Assembly (NCBI RefSeq): GCF_016107705.1
Contig: NZ_JAEHGC010000001.1
Coordinates: 806,001 to 870,000, forward strand
Reading direction: 5' to 3'
Length of the DNA: 64,000 nt
From: Neobacillus cucumis
Lineage (GTDB): Bacteria; Bacillota; Bacilli; Bacillales_B; DSM-18226
Each line of letters begins with the position of its first letter. The first letter of the stretch is position 1. Both the position numbers and the translations under genes were made by a program. Shown here in pieces: positions 54,239 to 63,096 of this stretch. The notes below the pieces were generated by a model. It had not been told where the DNA came from and made no database searches. It saw nothing but the letters and a program-made list of their open reading frames with translations.

Positions 54239-57200
54239 TTATTCTTTCAATACGACATTATCGGGACCAAGAAAGTCCCCCAAGTTTGTCAATAATTTAG
54301 AAGTGGGATGTACATTATATTCACTTGCTAAGCGGACAGTTTTTCGGGTGGATTCGTAATGTAAGACAACACTAGTATCCCCCTTTTCCTCCTTTAAAAA
54401 ATAATATAATTTCCTTAAAGAAGGTTCATCCTGTTTTCCCTCGACAATTTTAATATATAGCACAGAGGCTTTTTGCTTTTTTTCCTGAAGCCAGTGCTGC
54501 ATTTCTGCTGCCTGCTGGATAATAAATTGACGTTTCCCTTCCCTTTCTTCTACCTTTCCCTCGACGACGGCAAATTTCCCTTGGTCTAAAATTGATGAAA
54601 AGCGCTTATAAACTGCAGGGAAAACCACTGCCTCCATTTCACCACTTGAATCACTAATGGTAAGAAAGGCCATCGATTCACCTTTTTTCGTACGAATTTT
54701 TTTTGAGACAGTAACATAAATTCCTGAAATTGCCCTGTTCCTATTCATAGTAAGCTCAAATATCGCTTGAGCCCCCTTTTGTTTTAACTCCTGTTCATAA
54801 GTGGAAACAGGATGATTAGAAAGGTAAAATCCGAGTGCTTCTTTTTCAAAGGAAAGCTTGTCCTCGGACCTAATCGGATCAACCTGTACATACATTGGTT
54901 TCGGAAAATACTCTTCACCGGAGAAAAAGTCAATTTGGCTTGAGTCATCCGGATTCACCAGCTGGGCATGTTCAATTGCAACATCTAAACTAGCGAGCAG
55001 GACGGCACGGTCTTCCCCAAATTCATCAAAGCTTCCGGAATGAACCAGGGTTTCAAGCTGTTTACGATTGATTGCTTTCGATGAAATACGGCTGCAGAAA
55101 TCAAATAAATCTTCAAATTTTTTCTTTTTCCTTGCTCCAAAGATTTCTTTCAAGGCAGCTGCGCCGACACCCTTGATTGCCGCTAAGCTATAACGAATCC
55201 CTTCCGGTTCCACTTGAAATGAATACCCGCTGTTATTTATGGAAGGAGACAGTACTTTAATCCCCTTTTGCCTAGATTCCATAATATATTGCGATATTTT
55301 TGATTCATTTCCAATTGAAGCCGTTAATAACCCCGCCATAAAATACAATGGATAATGTGCTTTTAAATAAGCAAGCTGATAGGCAATCATACTGTAGGCA
55401 ACTGCATGGCTTCGATTAAATCCATAATTGGCAAAGCGGACAATCAAATCATATATTTCATTCGCCAAGCTCTGTTCATAACCCTTTTTTAAAGCCCCTT
55501 GGACAAAATGGTTTCGCTCACGATCTAGTGTCTCTTTTTGCTTTTTCCCCACAGCTCTTCTCAATAAATCGGCTTCTCCCAGCGAGAATCCGGCCATTGT
55601 CGAGGCAATTTGCATGATTTGCTCCTGATAGACGATCACTCCATATGTATTTTCAAGGATGTTTTTTAAATCCGGATGTGGATAACTAACGGGCTTTATT
55701 CCATGCTTACGATCAATAAACAGCGGGATGTTTTCCATTGGCCCTGGCCGATACAACGCATTAACCGCCACAATATCTTCGAATCGTGAGGGCTTTAAGC
55801 GGACTAGCACCTTTCTCATTCCCTCAGATTCCAGCTGGAAAATTCCTGTGGTTTCCCCGCTCGCTAACAGTTCAAACGTTTCAGAATCGTTTAGTGAAAT
55901 GGAACCGATCTCTACTTTTTTACCTGTTTTTATCTTTATGGAAGCTAAAATGGATTCAATCAGCGATAAATTTCTTAATCCAAGAAAGTCCATTTTTAAA
56001 AGACCAATTTCTTCAAGGTACTCCATTGAATATTGCGTTAAATAAACATTTCCGCTTCCCTGCTGAATGGGGATTAAATCAACAAGTTGCTTTTCACTGA
56101 TCACTACTCCTGCCGCATGGGTGGAGGTATGCCGCGGGAGCCCCTCAAGCTTCAAGGCAGTCTCATAGAGACGCCGGTTCAATTGATTTTCGTGAATAAA
56201 ATTTCTAAATGCCTCTGATTCGTTATAGGCAGCATTTAGACTAATTCCTAATCGAGAGGGAATAAGCCTTGATAGATGTTCCAATTCCTTTGAATTGAAT
56301 CCAAATGCTCTGCCGACATCCCGCAATGCCGCTTTTGCTGCCATTGTTCCGAACGTGACAATCTGAGCAACATGCAAATCCCCATATTTATCAGCAACAT
56401 ATTCAATGACTTCGTCGCGGCGATGGTCCGGAAAATCGATATCAATATCAGGCATGGAGATTCGTTCCGGATTCAAAAAACGTTCAAATAATAAATGATG
56501 CTGAATCGGGTCTACATCCGTAATGTACAGAACATAGGCAACAAGAGAACCTGCAGCCGATCCTCGTCCCGGCCCAGTCAAAATCCCATTCTCACGGGAA
56601 TATCTCATAAAATCCCAAACAATTAAAAAATAGTTACTAAACTTCATCCGTTTGATGACCGATAATTCGTAGGCAAGCCTTTTCTGATATTCTTCTGAAG
56701 GGTTAGTTATACGCTCCGCTAATCCCTTTTTACAAAGCATGTCCAAATAATCTTCTGCTTGCATACCATTTTCTGTTGGATAAACAGGTAGAAAAGTTTT
56801 GTTTAATTCAATATTTACCTGACAGCGCTTTTCAATGGCGATTGTATTTTCTAAGGCTTCTGGTATTTCAGAAAAAGTCTCAACCATTTCTTCTGGTGTT
56901 TTTAAATAAAAGTAGTCACTCCCCAATTTTTCATGATTCTCATCGTTTACTTTATCACCATTTTTGATGGCCAGCATGACTTCATGTGCGAAAGAATCAT
57001 CCTTTTCTAAATACTGAACGGAGTTTGTTGCAACAATGGGTATATTTAACTTTTGGGAAAGTGATAGAATTCCATTTCTTATCAATCTTTCTTTCTCCAA
57101 ATGATGGTCTTGAATCGAGAGAAAAAGATGGTCATTACCGAAAATTCCCGTCAACTTCCTGGCAGCAGTTTCTGCTAATTCTTCTTTCCTATCTGCTAGA

Positions 57201-57604
57201 TATTGTTCAATTTCCCCCTCGATTCCCGGGGTAATAGCAATTAACCCTTTTGCATAGTGTTTTAACCACTTGAAAGGAATACCACTTGGTGATTTCGTTT
57301 GAACCGCACTTGATATTTTTAATAGGTTTTTAAAGCCTTGGTCATTTTCTGCCAGTAAGACAAGCGGAAAAGACTCCGCATCTGAATCTTCACTTTGAAC
57401 ATCTATGGTTAAACCGATGATAGGTTTTATATCAAATTTCTTACATAATTTATAAAATTCGATTGTTCCGTACATGACATTTCGGTCTGTTATCGCTATG
57501 GCAGAAAAACCCTTTCTCTTTGCGTTTTCTACCAAATTAGGAACAGATGCCGTACTCGTTAATAAGCTGTACGCGCTATATACATGCAGGTGAATAAAAG
57601 ACAT
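54239..57604 (-). CDS. dnaE: DNA polymerase III subunit alpha (DnaE)
   Basis: A 1121-residue DnaE-type polymerase, in bacilli the lagging-strand initiator that works with PolC. Domains: PHP (1-200; FIHLHVYSAYSLL), palm with PDIDIDFPDHRRDEV, fingers with GRGSAAGSLVAYVL, HhH (about 790-850), and a C-terminal OB fold (about 960-1060, GIYVTVSKKIRTKKGE). Near the B. subtilis length (1115). ATG 57604 follows AAGGGTG. A compound repeat lies 79 bp upstream. Confidence 0.97.
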   Translation of the reverse strand: MSFIHLHVYSAYSLLTSTASVPNLVENAKRKGFSAIAITDRNVMYGTIEFYKLCKKFDIKPIIGLTIDVQSEDSDAESFPLVLLAENDQGFKNLLKISSAVQTKSPSGIPFKWLKHYAKGLIAITPGIEGEIEQYLADRKEELAETAARKLTGIFGNDHLFLSIQDHHLEKERLIRNGILSLSQKLNIPIVATNSVQYLEKDDSFAHEVMLAIKNGDKVNDENHEKLGSDYFYLKTPEEMVETFSEIPEALENTIAIEKRCQVNIELNKTFLPVYPTENGMQAEDYLDMLCKKGLAERITNPSEEYQKRLAYELSVIKRMKFSNYFLIVWDFMRYSRENGILTGPGRGSAAGSLVAYVLYITDVDPIQHHLLFERFLNPERISMPDIDIDFPDHRRDEVIEYVADKYGDLHVAQIVTFGTMAAKAALRDVGRAFGFNSKELEHLSRLIPSRLGISLNAAYNESEAFRNFIHENQLNRRLYETALKLEGLPRHTSTHAAGVVISEKQLVDLIPIQQGSGNVYLTQYSMEYLEEIGLLKMDFLGLRNLSLIESILASIKIKTGKKVEIGSISLNDSETFELLASGETTGIFQLESEGMRKVLVRLKPSRFEDIVAVNALYRPGPMENIPLFIDRKHGIKPVSYPHPDLKNILENTYGVIVYQEQIMQIASTMAGFSLGEADLLRRAVGKKQKETLDRERNHFVQGALKKGYEQSLANEIYDLIVRFANYGFNRSHAVAYSMIAYQLAYLKAHYPLYFMAGLLTASIGNESKISQYIMESRQKGIKVLSPSINNSGYSFQVEPEGIRYSLAAIKGVGAAALKEIFGARKKKKFEDLFDFCSRISSKAINRKQLETLVHSGSFDEFGEDRAVLLASLDVAIEHAQLVNPDDSSQIDFFSGEEYFPKPMYVQVDPIRSEDKLSFEKEALGFYLSNHPVSTYEQELKQKGAQAIFELTMNRNRAISGIYVTVSKKIRTKKGESMAFLTISDSSGEMEAVVFPAVYKRFSSILDQGKFAVVEGKVEEREGKRQFIIQQAAEMQHWLQEKKQKASVLYIKIVEGKQDEPSLRKLYYFLKEEKGDTSVVLHYESTRKTVRLASEYNVHPTSKLLTNLGDFLGPDNVVLKE

Positions 57605-57683
57605 TAGTCATCACACCCTTAAAACGATTATCTATTTCTTATTATAGAACTTCATGTAAAAAAAGAAAATATGTTCCCATAAA

Positions 57684-57892
57684 GAAAAGCGGAAGCGCCT
57701 TGGTCAGGGGCGATATAGGACGACTTTTCACTGGCAAGCGTAGCGAAGCCAGTGATTAGCCGCCCTTAATGCGTACAAAAAGCGTTAGCTTTTTGTAGCC
57801 TAGCATAAGACGAGCCGGCGAGAAGGTTGTTCTTTGACCTTCTTGACGGATTAGCTGTAGACCATAGAGCCCCTAGGCGCTGGAGCTAGACA
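57684..57892. repeat. Compound inverted-repeat element, copy C (with extra module)
   Basis: Ends GAAAAGCGGAAGCGCCTTGG and CTAGGCGCTGGAGCTAGACA as in copies B and A; the inner GACGAGCCGGCG/GAAGGTT-GACCTTC arms match copy B. About 85 bp extra between 57711 and 57800 carry two hairpins: CACTGGC/GCCAGTG (57729-57735, 57748-57754) and ACAAAAAGC-GTTA-GCTTTTTGT (57775-57796). It lies between dnaE and the ytrH promoter. No coding potential seen. Confidence 0.87.
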
Positions 57893-57916
57893 TTACTCAT
57901 ATTTTAGTGCAAAAAA

Positions 57917-57944
57917 CATATTCGTTAGGCTTTGTCCATATAAA
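57917..57944 (+). promoter_or_regulatory. Sigma-E promoter of ytrHI
   Basis: CATATT (57917-57922), 14-nt spacer, CATATAAA (57937-57944): near the sigma-E pattern KMATATT - CATAYAHT. ytrHI are sigma-E genes in B. subtilis. Confidence 0.65.
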
Positions 57945-57986
57945 TGAGTAAGGGATTACTGATTTTGTGTAAGGGCGGTTGAAAAC

Positions 57987-58322
57987 ATGAAAGAGATTGG
58001 TTTTTTTCCTACTTTTATAGAAAGCTACTTTATTGCCTTAGGCGTTTTACTTGGCGGGTCATTAATTGGAGGAATTGCTTCTTTCCTAACTGGACAGCCG
58101 CCGCTGACAGCCGTTGCTCGTTTGTCTTCAGCACTTCGAATATGGGCAATTGTAGCAGCAATTGGTGGAACCTTTGATGCTGTGTATAGCTTTGAGAGAG
58201 GAATTTTTAATGCTGAGACAAAGGATGTATTTAAACAGATACTCTTAATTCTTTCCGCACTCGGCGGTGCCCAAACGGGTGCTCTGCTAATCAATTGGTT
58301 GACACAGGAGCATTTATCATGA
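57987..58322 (+). CDS. ytrH: Sporulation protein YtrH
   Basis: A 111-residue protein with three hydrophobic segments (about 8-35, 50-65 and 83-105; SYFIALGVLLGGSLIGGIASFL in part), made in the mother cell and needed for full spore heat resistance in B. subtilis. ATG 57987 after GGGCGG. The stop overlaps the ytrI start (ATGA), so the two are coupled. Confidence 0.92.
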   Translation: MKEIGFFPTFIESYFIALGVLLGGSLIGGIASFLTGQPPLTAVARLSSALRIWAIVAAIGGTFDAVYSFERGIFNAETKDVFKQILLILSALGGAQTGALLINWLTQEHLS

Positions 58323-58822
58323 GAATCCCGCCTTACTATAGAAGGCCCGCATGGCAAAGATTTTTTTCTGGCATGGCTGTTGGCGGTGCGATTAGTTGGG
58401 TCATTTTTTTATATATTTTTGGAGTGTGGCAAGAAAAGCATACGCATAAAATCCGTCTTCAGGAGGATGAAATCCTGGAATTGAAAAAGGATATTAATAT
58501 TTGGCAGCAGGAATATAAAGAGAGTAATAAGCGCAATATTGAACAAATTACAGTTCAAAAAATAAATGTTCGGATTACAAATTGGGAGAAATATAAACTT
58601 GATCAGCTTGGTACTTTTGAAACTGAGGAATCCGTAAAGGACGATATTAGCATGATGCTGGCCAAGGACCTAGAAACGGTTTATAAAAGTAAGGATTTGA
58701 TTAAAAAAATCATTGAAAATAAAAGAGTGAAAATTAACAATAAAAGATATAAGCTGGAAGTGAAAGAAATGATTGTTTATACCACTCTTTCCATTGAGCT
58801 TGAAATTAATTTTGATGAATAA
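58319..58822 (+). CDS. ytrI: Sporulation membrane protein YtrI
   Basis: A 167-residue protein with one N-terminal helix (about 15-38, MAVGGAISWVIFLYIFGVW) and a coiled-coil/soluble domain ending in KEMIVYTTLSIELEI. The frame opens earlier (58295), but ATG 58319 in the ATGA overlap with ytrH gives MRIPPYYRRPAWQRF and the same length as B. subtilis YtrI (167). Confidence 0.9.
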   Translation: MRIPPYYRRPAWQRFFSGMAVGGAISWVIFLYIFGVWQEKHTHKIRLQEDEILELKKDINIWQQEYKESNKRNIEQITVQKINVRITNWEKYKLDQLGTFETEESVKDDISMMLAKDLETVYKSKDLIKKIIENKRVKINNKRYKLEVKEMIVYTTLSIELEINFDE

Positions 58823-58823
58823 T

Positions 58824-58856
58824 ATTCGGCCCTAATAATAAAGGGCCGAATTTTTA
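58824..58856. terminator. Bidirectional terminator between ytrI and nrnA
   Basis: ATTCGGCCCT/AGGGCCGAAT, perfect 10-bp stem, 8-nt loop, T tract on the plus strand and TATT on the minus strand. Confidence 0.88.
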
Positions 58857-58869
58857 TTAATTTTAATGA

Positions 58870-59811
58870 TTAGGAGTGTGATTTACAAACCTCACGTAGT
58901 TCGTTTAAAACTAAGTCCACTTCATCCCAGGAATGAATGGATGCACCTGCAGCAAGGGGATGACCGCCGCCTTTAAACTTGCGTGCTACTCCATTAATTA
59001 CCGGTCCTTTTGAGCGGAGGCGAAGCCTAATTTGGTCATCTTCTTCAATGAAAAAGACCCAGGCTGTAATTCCTTTAACGTCCCCTAATGTACTAACTAA
59101 TAAGGAAGCTTCCGGCGGCTTCGCTCCAAATTCCTCTAAAAGCTCCTTTGAAAGGATAACCGAGGCCACTCCATATTCCTGTAGTTCGAAGTTTTGCAAA
59201 ATATAGCCATTTAATTTTATGATATTTAAATCCAGCTCATACATCTTGTCATAGAGTTCTGTTCGAGAAAAATCATATTGGATTAATTCTCCTGCATGCG
59301 AAAAAGTCTTTTCTGTTGTACTTGGATAAAGAAATCTGCCGGTATCGCCAACAATCCCTCCATACAAGAGTCTTGCAGCTTTATCATTCATTTTCAGACC
59401 TTGCTCTTTCCCAAATAAATAGAAATCATAAATCATTTCACTGCATGAGCTTGCACTCGTATCCACCCATAAAAGGTCTCCATACGGGTCTTCGTTTGGA
59501 TGGTGATCAATTTTTATCAGCATATCACCTAAAGTATACCGGCTGTCGCAAATTCTTTCCGTGTTAGCTGTATCACATACAATCACAAGTGCACCGTTAT
59601 AAACTGCATCCTCAATGGTATCCAATCGCTGCATAAAATGAAGGGATGGTTCTTCGCGGCCCACTGCATAAATCTTTTTCTCCGGAAAAGATGCCCTCAA
59701 CATTTCGACAAGTCCGCATTGGGAACCATATGCATCAGGGTCTGGACGAACATGGCGATGAACAATAATGGTTTCATATTTTTTAATTGTTTCTAAGATT
59801 TTTTCCTGCAT
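58870..59811 (-). CDS. nrnA: Oligoribonuclease/pAp phosphatase NrnA
   Basis: A 313-residue DHH/DHHA1 phosphoesterase, degrading nanoRNA and converting pAp to AMP. Motifs: HRHVRPDPDAYGS (first metal ligands), VCDTANTERI, KIDHHPNEDPYG (the DHH) and the C-terminal GGGHPLAAGA. ATG 59811 follows AAGGAG. Convergent with ytrHI, divergent from ytpI. Confidence 0.95.
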   Translation of the reverse strand: MQEKILETIKKYETIIVHRHVRPDPDAYGSQCGLVEMLRASFPEKKIYAVGREEPSLHFMQRLDTIEDAVYNGALVIVCDTANTERICDSRYTLGDMLIKIDHHPNEDPYGDLLWVDTSASSCSEMIYDFYLFGKEQGLKMNDKAARLLYGGIVGDTGRFLYPSTTEKTFSHAGELIQYDFSRTELYDKMYELDLNIIKLNGYILQNFELQEYGVASVILSKELLEEFGAKPPEASLLVSTLGDVKGITAWVFFIEEDDQIRLRLRSKGPVINGVARKFKGGGHPLAAGASIHSWDEVDLVLNELREVCKSHS

Positions 59812-59911
59812 GGCGTCTCCTTTTTCTGTTCATTTTGAACCGGTTCTGGCATTTTTTGATGATAACCTGTACAATAGTAGATGATTTTTTAAAAGTTCGG
59901 AGGAGCTAAAA

Positions 59912-60217
59912 ATGTCAGTACTCGTTATTTTAATTGTCCTATTATTTGTACTATACTTATTTTATAAAACAAAGTACTTTAGAAGCAACCGTCCTGCTGA
60001 AAAGAAATGGCTTTCGGCGAAATCGAGTATTGCCCTTGGTCTTTTTGTCTTCTTTTTCGGTATTAATACTGTATATTTATCGCAAACAACCGTTACCATT
60101 ATTGTTGCTGCTGTTTTTATTATCATTGGCGGCATAAGCTCTTGGACTGGATATAAAGCTTATAAACATTACCTGCCATTTGCTGTTAAAGAAGCCGAGA
60201 CCCTAAAAAGACAGTAA
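59912..60217 (+). CDS. ytpI: YtpI-like membrane protein
   Basis: A 101-residue protein with three hydrophobic helices (about 2-18, 38-58 and 62-80) and the conserved part SNRPAEKKWLSAKSSIALG. Family YtpI; role unknown. ATG 59912 follows CGGAGGAG. Single-gene unit. Confidence 0.85.
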   Translation: MSVLVILIVLLFVLYLFYKTKYFRSNRPAEKKWLSAKSSIALGLFVFFFGINTVYLSQTTVTIIVAAVFIIIGGISSWTGYKAYKHYLPFAVKEAETLKRQ

Positions 60218-60224
60218 ATAAATC

Positions 60225-60258
60225 AAAGGCCGCTCCATTGATATCAGGAGCGGCTTTT
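60225..60258. terminator. Bidirectional terminator between ytpI and ytoI
   Basis: AAAGGCCGCTCC/GGAGCGGCTTTT with one bulged G and a 10-nt loop; T run on both strands. Confidence 0.88.
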
Positions 60259-60267
60259 CTTATTGTT

Positions 60268-61587
60268 TTAGGTTCGATCAATCAGCTGACACATCATCAT
60301 TGCTTTTCCGACTAATATGCCGTCATTAAATACCTCAACGTCTACCTTTCCAAACTTCCGCCCTACTTCAAGTACTTTTGGATAAATTTCTAGTGTACTT
60401 TCCATTTGCACGGGTTTAAGGAAATAGATGGTCATATTTTCAACGACAAGATCGCCTTTTTTATAGCTTCGTAAAATTCGATTTGCTGCATCGGAGACAA
60501 TCGTGGTGAAGACACCATACGAAATGGTTCCAAGATGATTCGTCATTTGCGGGCTGACTTCACAGGAATAAACCTCTTCCCCTTTTGCCTTCCCTGGAAT
60601 TAATTCCATCTGGTTGGTTACGATATCATCAATCGTTTCACCGACCTGAGGCTGCCGTTGATTCATTTGCAGCGTTTTTAATACATCCTGCCTGCTGATA
60701 ATTCCTTCTAAGCGGTTCGAATCATCTGCCACTGGAAGAACCTCTATGCCCTCCCACACCATCATATGGGCTGTGGAAGCAACACTTGTTTTTCCGCTTA
60801 CAGTCATTGGGTTTTTCGTCATAATCTTATCAATAGTTGTTTCAAAATCCTGCCCTAAAATATCCTTTGAAGTAACCATCCCTTGTACCTTCATATTATG
60901 GTCTACAACCGGATAACGGCTGTGGGTGGTTTGTTGATTTAATTCATGCCATTTTGAAACCTTATCTGATGTTTTTAGAAAAAATGTTTCAGACAAAGGA
61001 GTTAAAATATCCTCCACCAAGATGATTTCTTTTTTTATTAATTGGTCATAAATGGCACGGTTAATCATCGTTGCTACAGTAAACGTATCATAGCTCGTTG
61101 AGATGACTGGCAATTCTTGATTATCTGCAAGTTTTTTGATTTGGTCCTCGGCATCAAATCCTCCAGTAATCAGGACTGCCGCTCCTTCTTTCAAGGCAAG
61201 TTCATGAGCCTGTGTCCGGTTGCCGACGATTAATAGGTTGCCCGCTTCGGTATAGCGCATCATTGCCTCTAATTTCATAGCCCCAATGACGAATTTATTC
61301 AGTGTTTTATGGAGACCCGTTCTTCCCCCTAAAACTTGACCATCCACAATATTTACAACCTCGGCGAAAGTAAGTTTTTCGATGTTTTCTTTTTTCTTCC
61401 GCTCTATTCTAATAGTCCCAACACGTTCAATAGTGCTGACATATCCTTTATTTTCAGCTTCCTTAATGGCTCGATAGGCTGTGCCCTCGCTGACATTCAT
61501 CGCCTTTGCGATTTGGCGGACAGAGATTTTTTCGCCTACAGGAAGTGTATCAATATATTGTAAAATTTGTTCATGTTTTGTAGCCAA
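60268..61587 (-). CDS. ytoI: HTH-DRTGG-CBS-hotdog regulator YtoI
   Basis: A 439-residue multidomain protein: winged helix (1-60), DRTGG domain (about 70-180; NRTQAHELALKEGAAVLITGGF in part), two CBS repeats (about 195-315), and a hotdog domain (330-439). The frame opens at GTG 61596, but TTG 61587 has AGGGTGA upstream and gives MATKHEQILQYID as in B. subtilis YtoI. It is a likely nucleotide-sensing regulator; target unknown. Copy D of the repeat lies 100 bp upstream. Confidence 0.9.
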   Translation of the reverse strand: MATKHEQILQYIDTLPVGEKISVRQIAKAMNVSEGTAYRAIKEAENKGYVSTIERVGTIRIERKKKENIEKLTFAEVVNIVDGQVLGGRTGLHKTLNKFVIGAMKLEAMMRYTEAGNLLIVGNRTQAHELALKEGAAVLITGGFDAEDQIKKLADNQELPVISTSYDTFTVATMINRAIYDQLIKKEIILVEDILTPLSETFFLKTSDKVSKWHELNQQTTHSRYPVVDHNMKVQGMVTSKDILGQDFETTIDKIMTKNPMTVSGKTSVASTAHMMVWEGIEVLPVADDSNRLEGIISRQDVLKTLQMNQRQPQVGETIDDIVTNQMELIPGKAKGEEVYSCEVSPQMTNHLGTISYGVFTTIVSDAANRILRSYKKGDLVVENMTIYFLKPVQMESTLEIYPKVLEVGRKFGKVDVEVFNDGILVGKAMMMCQLIDRT

Positions 61588-61687
61588 GACCGTCACCCTT
61601 TATTTTAAATTCCCATTCATCCAGCAATGACTTTCCCGGATTCGTTGTAAATTCAATTATAGAGTTAAAAAAGCCTTGAAACAATAA

Positions 61688-61807
61688 GAAAAGCGGAAAC
61701 GCCTTGTTTAGCCCCGACAGCTGCTTGCGGGCCTGACGGTGAAGTCGTTCTTTGACTTCATCGTCAGGACCGAAGCGACTCGAAGGGCTAGGCGTTGGAG
61801 CTAGACA
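61688..61807. repeat. Compound inverted-repeat element, copy D
   Basis: Ends GAAAAGCGGAAACGCCTTG and CTAGGCGTTGGAGCTAGACA with compensating G-A/T-C changes (AACGCC/GGCGTT), and inner GACTTCA/TGAAGTC arms like copy A. The paired substitutions suggest selection or recent spread for the fold. Between ytoI and the terminator at 61830. Confidence 0.87.
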
Positions 61808-61829
61808 TGAGGATTGTTACTTTTATACG

Positions 61830-61865
61830 AAAAAGCTCCGGTATCTGGTTGTACCGGAGCTTTTT
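61830..61865. terminator. Bidirectional terminator before ytoI region
   Basis: AAAAAGCTCCGGTA/TACCGGAGCTTTTT, perfect 14-bp stem, 8-nt loop. On the minus strand it ends the 78-aa gene; the T run is present on both sides. Confidence 0.9.
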
Positions 61866-61873
61866 TATACTCT

Positions 61874-62110
61874 TTAATGAAACATGCGGGATTTTCTTTT
61901 ACTACGATTTGTTTGCAGTTTTTGGACTGCCTTTTTCGGGCTATAAAGAATTCCCGTTAAATTACCGGCAATCACCATTAGAGCAAAAGCAAGCCACGCT
62001 ATAGAAAAAATCCCTTTCTGCCCCGGTGCGGTTACAGATAATTGAGGCACTGCATAATAAAGCATTGCTCCGCAAAGTAAAAGGCATAAAAAATATCTGT
62101 TTTTCTTCAC
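61874..62110 (-). CDS. Small two-helix membrane protein (78 aa), unknown
   Basis: A 78-residue protein: basic N-terminus, helix 1 (about 6-21), a short outer loop (PQLSVTAPGQKG), helix 2 (34-54) and a positively charged tail (KKAVQKLQTNRSKRKSR). Not recognised. GTG 62110 is 8 nt after GGGAGG, so translation is well supported. Alone, between ytkL and its terminator. Confidence 0.75.
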   Translation of the reverse strand: MKKNRYFLCLLLCGAMLYYAVPQLSVTAPGQKGIFSIAWLAFALMVIAGNLTGILYSPKKAVQKLQTNRSKRKSRMFH

Positions 62111-62190
62111 ATTTTTTCCTCCCTTAAAAAACTGCTTGTTTCATTTTTATGCTAGAAGGAAGAAAAAAAGTAGACAAACGCCTTAATTCT

Positions 62191-62871
62191 TTATAATTCT
62201 ATAGCTTCTCCTGGCTGTAGAACTTTACCGTTTTGTTCCTCAAGTAGTTCAATAAATTTATTCGGATCCTGTTTAATTGGCGGGAAGGTATTAAAATGAA
62301 TCGGCACAACTGTTTTCGCGTTTAATAGTTTGGCAGCATAGGCCGCATCCTCCGCTCCCATCGTAAAATTATCACCGATTGGCAGGAAGGCAATATCAAT
62401 TGGATGACGCTCACCGATTAATTTCATATCGGAGAAAAGCCCTGTATCGCCGGCATGGTAAATTGTTTTGCCCTCATTGCTAAACAAAATACCCGTTGGC
62501 ATGCCGCAGTATACGATCTCATTGTTAACTGTTGCATAACCTGATCCATGAAAAGCCTGTGTCAGTTTGACTTTTCCAAAGTCAAATTGATAGGCACCGC
62601 CTATATTCATCCCATGGGTTTGAACTCCTTGCCAGCTGAGATAAGTGGTTAGATCAGCGTTGGCAACAACAAGGGCACCAGTTCTTTTTGCAATTTCAAC
62701 CGTATCGCCGACGTGGTCATTATGACCATGTGTTAAGAGGATAACATCGGGATTTACCTCTTCCACATTTAGATCGGTTAAAGAGTTTCCTCGAATGAAC
62801 GGGTCAATTAATATTGTTTTCCCCTCCGTTTGAATTTGGACAATGGAATGGCCATGATAAGAAATTTTCAT
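62191..62871 (-). CDS. ytkL: UPF0173 metal-dependent hydrolase YtkL
   Basis: A 226-residue metallo-beta-lactamase-fold protein: [12 protein letters not shown] (metal ligands His/Asp), [25 protein letters not shown], and the C-terminal VPIHFNTFP. Substrate unknown. The frame opens at TTG 62889, but ATG 62871 follows GAGAGGAG by 8 nt and gives [10 protein letters not shown]. Confidence 0.93.
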   Translation of the reverse strand: MKISYHGHSIVQIQTEGKTILIDPFIRGNSLTDLNVEEVNPDVILLTHGHNDHVGDTVEIAKRTGALVVANADLTTYLSWQGVQTHGMNIGGAYQFDFGKVKLTQAFHGSGYATVNNEIVYCGMPTGILFSNEGKTIYHAGDTGLFSDMKLIGERHPIDIAFLPIGDNFTMGAEDAAYAAKLLNAKTVVPIHFNTFPPIKQDPNKFIELLEEQNGKVLQPGEAIEL

Positions 62872-63096
62872 TGTTTTAACTCCTCTCAAAAAATCATTTT
62901 ATAATTACTTCCATGCAAAAATTAGGAATTCCTTCCTCACAAAATAACTTTACCCAAAAGATAACGCTTTTAGCAAAAAAATGAACTATATCATGTCTAA
63001 TTATAAACCTATCGCTACCAAAGTTCAGTTTGTTTACATTTAGCCTTTATATTGATAATCTCAAAGGTGGAAATGATTTTTAGGGGGATATCTAAC

